Source of the DNA: Allorhodoferax sp032337135
Lineage (GTDB): Bacteria; Pseudomonadota; Gammaproteobacteria; Burkholderiales; Burkholderiaceae_C
Direction: 5' to 3'
Assembly (NCBI RefSeq): GCF_032337135.1
Contig: NZ_JAVXZZ010000004.1
Span: forward strand, 186,001 to 250,000
DNA length: 64,000 nt
Shown here piece by piece: positions 51,932 through 60,024 of the stretch. Below the pieces are notes generated by a model. The model was given only the letters and a program-made list of their open reading frames with translations. It was not told where the DNA came from and searched no databases. A program made the position numbers and the translations under genes. Position 1 is the first letter of the stretch, and each line of letters starts with the position of its first letter.

Positions 51932-52290
51932 GCCGGCAGCGCAACAGTGGCTTCACCCTGGTCGAAGTGCTGGTGGCGCTGGGCATCGTGGCCATCGCGC
52001 TGCTGGCTGGTCTGCAGGCGAGTGCGGCCCTGGGCACCAACGCCGAACGCCAGGCCGACCGCGTGCTGGCCACGCTGTGCGCGCAGAACGCCCTGGCGCA
52101 GATCCGCCTGGCCCGCCAGTTGCCCGACGTGGGCGAAAATACGGCGGCTTGCGCCCAGGCCGGGCGCACGCTCGAACTGCAACTGCGCGTCCAGCCCACG
52201 CCCAACCCGAACTTCCGTCGCGTCGATGCACGGCTGGAACGCGAGGGCCAGTACATCCTGCAGCTAAGCACCGTGGTGGGGCGCTACTGA
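51928..52290 (+). CDS. gspI: T2SS minor pseudopilin GspI
   Basis: 120 residues. Cleavage motif SG|FTLVEVLVALGIVAIA with Glu5. The region ATLCAQNALAQIRLA and the final RLEREGQYILQLSTVVGRY match GspI. ATGA overlap with gspH at 5', single-base overlap with gspJ at 3'. Confidence 0.93.
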   Translation: MSRQRNSGFTLVEVLVALGIVAIALLAGLQASAALGTNAERQADRVLATLCAQNALAQIRLARQLPDVGENTAACAQAGRTLELQLRVQPTPNPNFRRVDARLEREGQYILQLSTVVGRY

Positions 52291-52967
52291 TGCAACAGCG
52301 TCGCGCCCGTGGTTTCACCCTGGTCGAGGTGCTGGTGGCCCTGGCCATCCTGGCACTGCTGGGCACCATGGCCTGGCGCGCGGTCCACACCATGACCGAG
52401 ACCAGCCAACGCACCCAGGCCCACACCGATGCCGTGTGGACCGTGGACGCCGCCCTGGGCCAATGGAATGCCGACCTGGACGCAATCCAGGAAGCCCCGT
52501 TCGTCACCCCGCTGGAGTGGGACGCCCGGGCACTGCGACTGACCCGCCGCCCCGCGGCCGACCCCAGTGGCGGCCTGGTGGTGGTGGCCTGGACACGCGG
52601 CGAGCGCAACAGTCAGACCCAGTGGCTGCGCTGGCAATCGGCGCCCGTGTTCACGCGCCAGCAATGGAGCACGGCCTGGGCCGCGGCGGGCCAGTGGGCC
52701 CAGAGCCCCACCGACACGCTGCGCGCCGCCGAGGTCGCCCTGGTGCCGCTGGCAGGCTGGCAGCTCTACTACTTTCGCGGCGGCACCTGGAGCAACCCCC
52801 TGTCCTCCGCCGGCATCGCGCCCGGCGCCCAGGTACCCAACGCCAGCAACACGCCACTGCCCGACGGTGTGCGCCTGGTGCTGGAGGTGGCCGCACCGCA
52901 CCCGCTGGCCGGCACGCTCACGCGCGACTGGGCCCGGCCCGTCACCCTGCTCGGAGTCACCCCGTGA
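52290..52967 (+). CDS. gspJ: T2SS minor pseudopilin GspJ
   Basis: 225 residues. Cleavage motif RG|FTLVEVLVALAIL with Glu5. Length and the core WNADLDAIQEAP and LVPLAGWQLYYFRGG fit GspJ, which caps the pseudopilus with GspI and GspK. It begins at the final A of the gspI stop and ends overlapping the GTG of gspK. Confidence 0.92.
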   Translation: MQQRRARGFTLVEVLVALAILALLGTMAWRAVHTMTETSQRTQAHTDAVWTVDAALGQWNADLDAIQEAPFVTPLEWDARALRLTRRPAADPSGGLVVVAWTRGERNSQTQWLRWQSAPVFTRQQWSTAWAAAGQWAQSPTDTLRAAEVALVPLAGWQLYYFRGGTWSNPLSSAGIAPGAQVPNASNTPLPDGVRLVLEVAAPHPLAGTLTRDWARPVTLLGVTP

Positions 52968-53947
52968 GTTCGCGCAGGCACCAGCGCGGCGCCGCCATCC
53001 TGCTGGCCATGCTGATCGTGGCGCTGGTGGCCGCGCTCAGTGCCGGCGCGGTGTGGCGCCAGTGGCGCAACATTGCGGTGCAGAGTGCCGAACAGCAGCG
53101 CCTGCAGGCCGCGTGGATCTTGCAGGGCACCACCGATTGGGCCCGCCTGCTGCTGCGCGAGGACGCCCGCGAAGGCGCGGTGGACCACCTGGGGGAACCC
53201 TGGGCCGTGCCGCTGGCCGAAGCCCGACTCTCCACCTTCCTTGCATCCGGCCAAGGTGCCACCGACACCAGCACCGACCTGCCGGAAGCCTTCCTGTCCG
53301 GGCGCATGCAGGACCTGCAGGCGCGCCTGAACGTGACCAGCCTGCTCGACGGCACCAGCCTGCACGCCCCCACCGTGCGGGCCTTCACAAGGCTATGGCG
53401 CGCCCTGGCTCTGCCCGAGGCCGAACTGCTGGCCCTGACCAGCCAGCTGCAGCGCAGTGCCCAGGAGCCGGCCGCCACACCGGCTGGCGGCGGCGATGCA
53501 CCGCTCTCGCCCCGCAGCGTCGCCCAGTTGCAGTGGCTCGGTCTGTCCGCCGCCACCGTGCAGCGGCTCGCGCCCTACGTGGCGGTGCTGCCCGAACGCA
53601 CACCGGTCAACCTGAACACGGCGCCCCCCATCGTGCTGCACGCGGTGATCGACAAGCTGGCCTTGGTCGATGCGCAGCGCCTGGCCAGTGCGCGCAGCCA
53701 GAAGTATTTCCGCAGCCTCTCCGACGTGACCCAGGCATTGGGCGGTGGCGAGTGGGTACTGGAAGATGCCCAGCACGGCGTCAACAGCCGCTATTTCGAG
53801 GTCGTGGGGCAGATGCGGCTGCAGAACCTGCGCGTGCTGGAACGCTCGCTGGTGCAACGCGACGGACTCAGTGTGCGCGTGCTTTCCAGCGAGCGGCTGG
53901 CACCTGCTGGCACTGGTGTTAACCAGAGTGCCGCAAGCACACCCTGA
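52964..53947 (+). CDS. gspK: T2SS minor pseudopilin GspK
   Basis: 327 residues. It starts at a GTG (52964) that overlaps the gspJ TGA. The N-terminus RGAAILLAMLIVALVAAL lacks Glu5, the known GspK trait that places it at the pseudopilus tip. A helical insertion follows, with PVNLNTAPPIVLHAVIDKL typical of the family. Confidence 0.93.
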   Translation: MSSRRHQRGAAILLAMLIVALVAALSAGAVWRQWRNIAVQSAEQQRLQAAWILQGTTDWARLLLREDAREGAVDHLGEPWAVPLAEARLSTFLASGQGATDTSTDLPEAFLSGRMQDLQARLNVTSLLDGTSLHAPTVRAFTRLWRALALPEAELLALTSQLQRSAQEPAATPAGGGDAPLSPRSVAQLQWLGLSAATVQRLAPYVAVLPERTPVNLNTAPPIVLHAVIDKLALVDAQRLASARSQKYFRSLSDVTQALGGGEWVLEDAQHGVNSRYFEVVGQMRLQNLRVLERSLVQRDGLSVRVLSSERLAPAGTGVNQSAASTP

Positions 53948-53978
53948 CACCTACAATGCCCGGCTGCCTTCCGCTGTC

Positions 53979-55133
53979 ATGACCGTATCCCTCATTCCCC
54001 TGCGCCTGGAAACCGGCACTGTCGCCCTGGTGCCCGGCCACTGCATTTCCTGGCACCGTGTGCAGCTGCCGCGCGGCGTGCTGCCACGCACGCTCGCCGC
54101 CGACCCTATGGGGCCGCGCCTGCGCAGCGTGCTCGAAGGCCTGCTTGAGGAACACCTGCTCGACGAACCCGCCACATTGCACATGGCGCTGCAGGCGCAG
54201 CCCCAAGCGGACACCCCCGTGTGGGTGGCCGTATGCGACCACGGCACCCTGGCCCAGGGCATGCAGCAGCTGGCGGCGCAAGGCCACATCGCCCAGCGCC
54301 TGGTGCCCGAATGGGCCCCTGGACGTGGCGAGGATGCCAGCGCGTTGTGGCTTACCGGCACCCAGGATGCACCCGTGGCGCACTGGTGCGACGACGAAGG
54401 CGTGCATGCCTGGCCCCTGCCGCCCCAGCAGCAGCACGCCAGCTCCTGGCCCACGGCGGTGCTGCGCCAGCGCGACCGGGGTGGGCCGGTCTATGCCGAC
54501 CCGGCCTTGGCCGCGTGGGCCGAGCAGGCGCTGGAGCGGCCGGTGTCGGTACTGTCCACCCATGAACGCCTGGAGCAGACCGCCCGAACCAGTACCTGGA
54601 ACCTGGCCCAGGGCCGCCTGAGCCTGCGCCAGCCCTGGCCCGTTCAGCTGCGCCAGACCCTGGCGCAGCTGTGGCAGGACCCGGCCTGGCGCCCGGCACG
54701 CTGGGCCGCTGGCTTGCTGGTACTGGTGCAGCTCGTGGCCCTGAACGCGGCCGCCTGGCAAGCCAAACGCCAGGAAGCGCAGCTCAAGACCGCCATTGCC
54801 AGCACGCTGACCAGCACCTTCCCGTCGGTCCAGGTGGTGGTGGATGCACCGGTGCAGATGCAACGTGCGGTCGCTGCCCTGCAGCAGGGCAGCGGTGCCC
54901 CCACCCCACGCGACCTGGACGCCATGCTCCAGGCCGTGCAGCAGAACATGCCGCCAGCCCAGGCAGGAAAAGCGCCAACAGCTATTCATTTCGAAGCAGG
55001 CCAGTTGCGCCTGGGTGGGCTGGCCTGGACCGAGTCCGACCTGCAGCCACTGCAGCAGGGCCTGCGCAGCCAGGGCCTGCAGTTGCGCCGCGACGGCGAT
55101 GACTGGATGCTCAACACCCAAGGAACACCCTGA
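53979..55133 (+). CDS. gspL: T2SS assembly-platform protein GspL
   Basis: 384 residues. An actin-like cytoplasmic domain (1-235) contacts GspE, one membrane segment lies near 247-266 (AAGLLVLVQLVALNAAAW), and a periplasmic ferredoxin-like domain follows. Around residue 335 the coding sequence (GKAPTAIHFEAGQ) contains a part match to the dispersed repeat. It starts 31 bp after gspK at ATG 53979; the open frame extends further back but without homology. It ends overlapping gspM. Confidence 0.88.
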   Translation: MTVSLIPLRLETGTVALVPGHCISWHRVQLPRGVLPRTLAADPMGPRLRSVLEGLLEEHLLDEPATLHMALQAQPQADTPVWVAVCDHGTLAQGMQQLAAQGHIAQRLVPEWAPGRGEDASALWLTGTQDAPVAHWCDDEGVHAWPLPPQQQHASSWPTAVLRQRDRGGPVYADPALAAWAEQALERPVSVLSTHERLEQTARTSTWNLAQGRLSLRQPWPVQLRQTLAQLWQDPAWRPARWAAGLLVLVQLVALNAAAWQAKRQEAQLKTAIASTLTSTFPSVQVVVDAPVQMQRAVAALQQGSGAPTPRDLDAMLQAVQQNMPPAQAGKAPTAIHFEAGQLRLGGLAWTESDLQPLQQGLRSQGLQLRRDGDDWMLNTQGTP

Positions 55134-55609
55134 TGCCCCACGCCCTGCTCTCCTGGTGGCGCCAGCGCGATCCGCGCGAACAGACCCTGCTGGCCCTGGC
55201 CGGTGCCGTGCTGGCCCTGGCGCTGGTGTGGATGCTGGCCCTGGCACCGGCGCTCAAGACCCTGCGCCAGCACGATGCCCGCGTGGCCGAGCTGCAAGGC
55301 ACGCTGTCCCGCATGCAGGCCTTGCAGGCCCAGGCGCAGGCCCTGCAAGCCCAAGCCGGCAGCGCCATCGATGCCAACCTGGCCCAACAAGCACTGCAGC
55401 AGCAGACCACGGCACTGCTGGGCAAGCAGGCGGACCTGTCGCTGCGCGCCGGTGGGGCCAGCGTGACGCTGCGCACGGTCACCCCCGCAGCGTTGGCGCG
55501 CTGGCTGACCAGTGTTCGCGCCGAAGCCCATGCCAAGGTCGAACTGGCGCGCCTGCAGCGCAGCGGCGAGGGCTGGAGCGGCACCGTGCAACTGAGCCTG
55601 CCCCAATGA
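55133..55609 (+). CDS. gspM: T2SS assembly-platform protein GspM
   Basis: 158 residues. A short N-terminus (WWRQRDPREQTLLALAGA), one membrane segment (about 21-41), a coiled coil rich in Ala/Gln (MQALQAQAQALQAQAG) and a small ferredoxin-like end. It partners GspL. TGATG overlap with gspL and ATGA overlap with gspN. Confidence 0.88.
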   Translation: MPHALLSWWRQRDPREQTLLALAGAVLALALVWMLALAPALKTLRQHDARVAELQGTLSRMQALQAQAQALQAQAGSAIDANLAQQALQQQTTALLGKQADLSLRAGGASVTLRTVTPAALARWLTSVRAEAHAKVELARLQRSGEGWSGTVQLSLPQ

Positions 55610-56427
55610 CCATGCTGCATGCCGCATCGCCAGCCCGCAGCCGCACGGCCACTGCGGCCCCTTGGGGCTGGAGCGGCTTGGGTGCCCTGGCGGGTGCCTT
55701 GGTGGCTCTGGCGCTGTGGGCGCCAGCCCGCTGGCTGGCCGATGCGCTGACCTGGGCCAGTGGCGCCCGTGTGCAGTGGGTGCAGGCCCAGGGCACGGTG
55801 TGGAACGGTGCGGCCCAGCTGGTGCTGAGCTCGGGCGAAGCCAGTGCCGTGACCAGCGCCCTGCCAGGCGCCGTGCAGTGGACGCTGCGCCCGCGCTGGA
55901 ACGGCTTGCGCCTGACGCTGCAGGCCAGCTGCTGCATGGATACGCCCTGGGCCTGGGAGCTGCAGGCCAGCAGCGCCGGGCTGACGCTGCAGGCCGACGC
56001 CCTGCGCGCCGACACCACCCATTTCCCGGCCCAGGTACTCACCGGGCTCGGCACGCCCTGGAACACCCTGCAATTGCGCGGAACCCTGTCGCTGTCGGCG
56101 CAGGACCTGGCCCTGACGGTGCGACGCGATGGCTGGAACCTGGCGGGCCAAGCCGGGGTCGAGGCCTGGGGCCTGGGCACCGCCCTGTCTACTTTGCAGC
56201 CCGTGGGCAGCTACCGCCTGCAGTTGCTGGGCGGCACCGAACCGCGCACGGTACTGAGCACGCTGGCCGGGCCGCTGCAGCTGTCGGGACAGGGGCAGCT
56301 GGACCAGGGGCGCTGGCGCTTCACCGGCGAGGCCCGGACCGACGAGGCCTCGCAGGGTGCACTGGGCAACCTTCTGAACATCATCGGACGCCGCGAAGGT
56401 GCGCGCTCCGTCATCACCGTGGGCTGA
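55606..56427 (+). CDS. gspN: T2SS protein GspN
   Basis: 273 residues. One N-terminal membrane segment (about 22-42) then a beta-rich periplasmic domain with GspN-like blocks (VQWVQAQGTVWNGAAQLVL and SLSAQDLALTVRRDGW). GspN is an accessory component present in some T2SS. It ends 4 bp before gspD. Confidence 0.87.
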   Translation: MTMLHAASPARSRTATAAPWGWSGLGALAGALVALALWAPARWLADALTWASGARVQWVQAQGTVWNGAAQLVLSSGEASAVTSALPGAVQWTLRPRWNGLRLTLQASCCMDTPWAWELQASSAGLTLQADALRADTTHFPAQVLTGLGTPWNTLQLRGTLSLSAQDLALTVRRDGWNLAGQAGVEAWGLGTALSTLQPVGSYRLQLLGGTEPRTVLSTLAGPLQLSGQGQLDQGRWRFTGEARTDEASQGALGNLLNIIGRREGARSVITVG

Positions 56428-56431
56428 GACC

Positions 56432-58534
56432 ATGCCAACGACACATTCTTTCGTCCGCACCGCAGTCGCTACGCATTTGCTAGCGACCTACGCAATGATT
56501 ACGGGGGCTGCAGGCTTATTTGCCACACAAACCTGGGCGCAGCCGGCGGCAGTGCAGCCCGCACCCAAGCGCGGCGAGCCGGTAACGCTGAACTTCAGCA
56601 ATGCCGAGATCGAGGCCGTGGCACGCACCATGGCCGTGCTGACCGGCCGCAACGTGGTGGTGGACCCACGCGTCAAGGGCCAGCTTACGCTCAACACCGA
56701 AGCCCCGGTGAGCCCGGCCGTGGCCTACCAGCAGTTCGTGGCCGCGCTGCGCCTGCAGGGCTTTGCCGTGGTGGCCGCAGAAGGGCTGGACAAGGTGGTG
56801 CCCGAGGCCGACGCCAAGCTGCACAGCGGCACCGTGGCCAGCATCGACGGCGGCAGCACCGCCACCCCAGCCGGCAACCAGCTCGTCACGCAGATCATCC
56901 GCCTGCAGTTCGAGAACGCCAACAACCTCGTCACGGTGCTGCGCCCGCTCGTCAGCCCGAACAACCCCATCAACGTGAACCCGGGCAACAACTCCCTGGT
57001 CATCACCGACTACGCCGACAACCTCAAGCGCGTGGCCCGCATCGTGGCCGCGCTGGACGTGCCCAACGCTACCGACCTAGAAATCATTCCGCTCAAGAAC
57101 GCCATTGCCAGCGACCTCGCCCCGCTGGTGCAGCGCCTGGTGGAAAGCGGCGGCTCCGTCGGCGGCGCCCCGGCAGCGGGCAGCGTGGACACCGGTTTCA
57201 AGACCACGCTGATGGCCGAGCCGCGCTCCAACAGCATCATCCTGCGCGCCTCCAACCAGGCCCGCCTGGCGCTGGCCAAGTCCCTCATCGAGAAGCTGGA
57301 CCAACCCAGCCACGGCGGCAACGGCGCAGCCGGCAACATGTACGTGGTGTACCTGAAGAACGCCAATGCCACGGCGCTGGCCAACACCCTGCGCGCTGCC
57401 ATGAGCGCCGATGGCAAGACCGCGGTGGCCAGCCCCGGCACGGCGACAGCCGGTGGCGCAGCCGGCGCAGCGGCACCGGCCACCACCACTGGCGGCCAGA
57501 TCCAGGCCGACACCGCCACCAACGCCCTCATCATCACCGCCAGTGAGCCGCAGTACCGGCAATTGCGCGCGGTCATCGACAAGCTCGACGCGCGCCGCGC
57601 CCAGGTGTTCGTGGAAAGCCTGATCGCCGAGGTCAGCGCCGACAAGGCGGCCGAGTTCGGCATCCAGTGGCAAGGCGCCCTGGGCAAGGCGGGCGACGGC
57701 ACCGTGGGCCTGCTGGGCACCAACTTCGGCACGGCGGGCAAGAACATCATCAACCTGGCCACCCAGGGCGCGGCCGGCACCGTAGCGCCAGCGCGCGGCG
57801 TGAATATCGGTGCCGCGTCCCAGACCAACGGCGTCTATGTGCTGGGCTTTCTGGCCCGCTTCCTCGAAGAAAGCGGCAGCGGCAACGTGCTCTCCACGCC
57901 CAACCTGCTCACGCTGGACAACGAGGAAGCCAAGATCGTCATCGGCCAGAACGTGCCCTTCGTGACCGGCCAGTTCACCAACACCGGCGGCGGAAGCGGC
58001 GGCGCGGTCAACCCGTTCCAGACCATCGAGCGCAAGGACGTGGGCCTGACGCTCAAGGTCAAGCCCCAGATCAGCGAGAACGGCACCGTCAAACTCGCCA
58101 TCTACCAGGAAGTGTCGAGCGTGCTGGCCTCCACCACCACCGCCACCAACGGCCCCACCACCAACAAGCGCACCATCGAGTCGAACGTGCTGGTGGAAGA
58201 CGGTGCCGTGGTCGTGCTCGGCGGCCTGCTGCAGGACGAATACGGCGGCAACCAGGAAAAGGTGCCAGGCCTGGGCGACCTGCCCTTCTTCGGCAACCTG
58301 TTCAAGAGCGAATCGCGCAGCCGCAAGAAGACCAACCTGATGGTGTTCCTGCGGCCCGTGGTGCTGCGTGACGCCAACAGCACGGTGCAGTTCTCGGCCG
58401 ACCGCTACGAGCAGATGCGCACCAAGCAGATCGACGCCCAGCCCGTGGAGAGCACCCTGGTGCCAATCAACGAGGCGCCGGTGATGCTGCAGTTGGATCG
58501 CAAGTCGCCAACGGCCCCCGCTACCCAGCCCTGA
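56432..58534 (+). CDS. gspD: T2SS secretin GspD
   Basis: 700 residues. N0 starts at PVTLNFSNAEIEAVARTMAV, followed by N1-N3 repeats and a Gly/Ala-rich linker. The secretin core is marked by NVLSTPNLLTLDNEEAKIVI and VPGLGDLPFFGNLF near the C-terminus. It forms the outer-membrane channel. The signal-peptide core (residues 12-31) is encoded by a 58-bp dispersed repeat. ATG 56432 was chosen; an earlier in-frame ATG at 56399 lies in gspN. No pilotin gene is seen. Confidence 0.95.
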   Translation: MPTTHSFVRTAVATHLLATYAMITGAAGLFATQTWAQPAAVQPAPKRGEPVTLNFSNAEIEAVARTMAVLTGRNVVVDPRVKGQLTLNTEAPVSPAVAYQQFVAALRLQGFAVVAAEGLDKVVPEADAKLHSGTVASIDGGSTATPAGNQLVTQIIRLQFENANNLVTVLRPLVSPNNPINVNPGNNSLVITDYADNLKRVARIVAALDVPNATDLEIIPLKNAIASDLAPLVQRLVESGGSVGGAPAAGSVDTGFKTTLMAEPRSNSIILRASNQARLALAKSLIEKLDQPSHGGNGAAGNMYVVYLKNANATALANTLRAAMSADGKTAVASPGTATAGGAAGAAAPATTTGGQIQADTATNALIITASEPQYRQLRAVIDKLDARRAQVFVESLIAEVSADKAAEFGIQWQGALGKAGDGTVGLLGTNFGTAGKNIINLATQGAAGTVAPARGVNIGAASQTNGVYVLGFLARFLEESGSGNVLSTPNLLTLDNEEAKIVIGQNVPFVTGQFTNTGGGSGGAVNPFQTIERKDVGLTLKVKPQISENGTVKLAIYQEVSSVLASTTTATNGPTTNKRTIESNVLVEDGAVVVLGGLLQDEYGGNQEKVPGLGDLPFFGNLFKSESRSRKKTNLMVFLRPVVLRDANSTVQFSADRYEQMRTKQIDAQPVESTLVPINEAPVMLQLDRKSPTAPATQP
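56467..56524 (+). repeat. 58-bp dispersed repeat (copy 6), inside the gspD signal peptide
   Basis: It runs from CGCTACGCATTTGCTAGCGA to GGCTTATTTGCC, with CCTACGCAATGATTACGGGG in the middle. In frame it encodes most of the hydrophobic stretch between VRTA and QTWAQ. The stem is CGCTA...TAGCG. Confidence 0.8.
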
Positions 58535-58542
58535 GCGCGCGC

Positions 58543-59931
58543 ATGGCCTACCCCCTGCCCTACGCCTTTGCCCGGACGCACGAGCTGCTGCTCGACGAAC
58601 AGCCCAGCGGCAGCACCCTGTGGCTGCATGGCACCACCTCGGCCCAGGCCGTCAGCGAAGTGGTGCGCAAGCACCGCCCGGAGCGCTTCGACACGCTGGA
58701 GCGTGAAGCACTGCTGCAGCGCATCAGCCAGGCCTATGCCCAGGGAGAATCCAGCGCCGCCACCGTGGTGAGCGAGGTACAGGGCGACGCCGACTTCTCG
58801 CGTCTGATGCAGGAACTGCCGGCCGTCGAAGACCTGCTCGAAACCTCGGACGATGCCCCCATCATCCGCATGCTCAACGCGCTGCTGACCCAGGCCGCAC
58901 GCGATGGTGCCAGCGACATCCACATCGAGCCCTTCGAGCGCCACTCGGTGGTGCGTTTCCGCGTCGATGGCGGCCTGCGCGAGGTGGTGCAGACGCACCG
59001 CGCGCTGCACGCCGCACTGATCTCGCGCCTGAAGATCATGGCCGACCTCGACATCTCCGAAAAGCGCCTGCCGCAGGACGGGCGCATCAGCTTGCGCATC
59101 GGCACCCGCGCGGTGGACGTGCGCGTGAGCACCCTGCCCAGTGCCCATGGCGAGCGCGCCGTGCTGCGCCTGCTGGACAAGAGCGCCAACCAGATCAGCC
59201 TGGCTTCGGTGGGCATGCAAGGCGAAGTGCTGCAGCGCTTCGAGGGCCTGGTGGCCCAGCCCCACGGCATCGTGCTCGTCACCGGCCCCACGGGTTCGGG
59301 CAAGACCACCACGCTCTACGCCTCGCTGTCCAAGCTGGACGCCACACGCCAGAACATCATGACGGTGGAAGACCCCATCGAGTACGAGCTGCCGGGCGTG
59401 GGGCAAACGCAGGTGAACGCCAAGATCGACCTCACCTTTGCCAAGGCCCTGCGCGCCATCCTGCGCCAGGACCCGGACGTGGTGATGATCGGCGAGATCC
59501 GCGACTTCGAGACCGCGCAGATCGCCATCCAGGCCTCGCTCACCGGCCACCTGGTGCTCGCTACCCTGCACACCAACGACGCCGCCAGCGCGGTGACCCG
59601 CCTCATGGACATGGGCGTGGAGCCCTTCCTGTTGAGTTCATCCTTGCGCGGCGTGCTGGCCCAGCGCCTAGTGCGCAAAACCTGTGCGGCTTGCTCTGGT
59701 GTGGGCTGCGAAGCCTGCGGCCACACCGGCTACCAAGGCCGCACCGGCGTGTTCGAGCTGCTGGTGGTGGACGAGGCCATATCCGCCCTGATCCACGAAC
59801 GCGCCCCGGAAGCCGACATCCGCGCGGCCGGTCTGGCCGGCGGCATGGTGCTGATGCGCGACGACGGCGAGCGCCTGGTGCAGAACGGCGTGACCACCCG
59901 CGAGGAACTGATGCGGGTGGTGCGGGACTGA
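58543..59931 (+). CDS. gspE: T2SS ATPase GspE
   Basis: 462 residues. Walker A GPTGSGKTTT (about 250), Asp box and Walker B (VVMIGEIRDFET), and a C-terminal zinc-binding stretch with two CxxC pairs (CAACSGVGCEAC). It powers pseudopilus assembly. It starts 8 bp after gspD and is the last gene of the operon; gspF, which usually follows gspE, is absent here. Confidence 0.95.
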   Translation: MAYPLPYAFARTHELLLDEQPSGSTLWLHGTTSAQAVSEVVRKHRPERFDTLEREALLQRISQAYAQGESSAATVVSEVQGDADFSRLMQELPAVEDLLETSDDAPIIRMLNALLTQAARDGASDIHIEPFERHSVVRFRVDGGLREVVQTHRALHAALISRLKIMADLDISEKRLPQDGRISLRIGTRAVDVRVSTLPSAHGERAVLRLLDKSANQISLASVGMQGEVLQRFEGLVAQPHGIVLVTGPTGSGKTTTLYASLSKLDATRQNIMTVEDPIEYELPGVGQTQVNAKIDLTFAKALRAILRQDPDVVMIGEIRDFETAQIAIQASLTGHLVLATLHTNDAASAVTRLMDMGVEPFLLSSSLRGVLAQRLVRKTCAACSGVGCEACGHTGYQGRTGVFELLVVDEAISALIHERAPEADIRAAGLAGGMVLMRDDGERLVQNGVTTREELMRVVRD

Positions 59932-59981
59932 ACTGCACTGCGCAGCCCCACGGGCTAAACGCCAACTTCCCGCCAATGAAA

Positions 59982-60003
59982 AACGGCACCCGAAGGTGCC
60001 GTT
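59982..60003 (-). terminator. Terminator of the cyanophycinase gene
   Basis: AACGGCACC-cgaa-GGTGCCGTT forms a 9-bp stem with a tetraloop. On the minus strand it is followed by TTTTTC. It also lies just after gspE and may stop that operon from the other side. Confidence 0.82.
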
Positions 60004-60024
60004 GCTTGCCGGTTCAGTGCCGTA

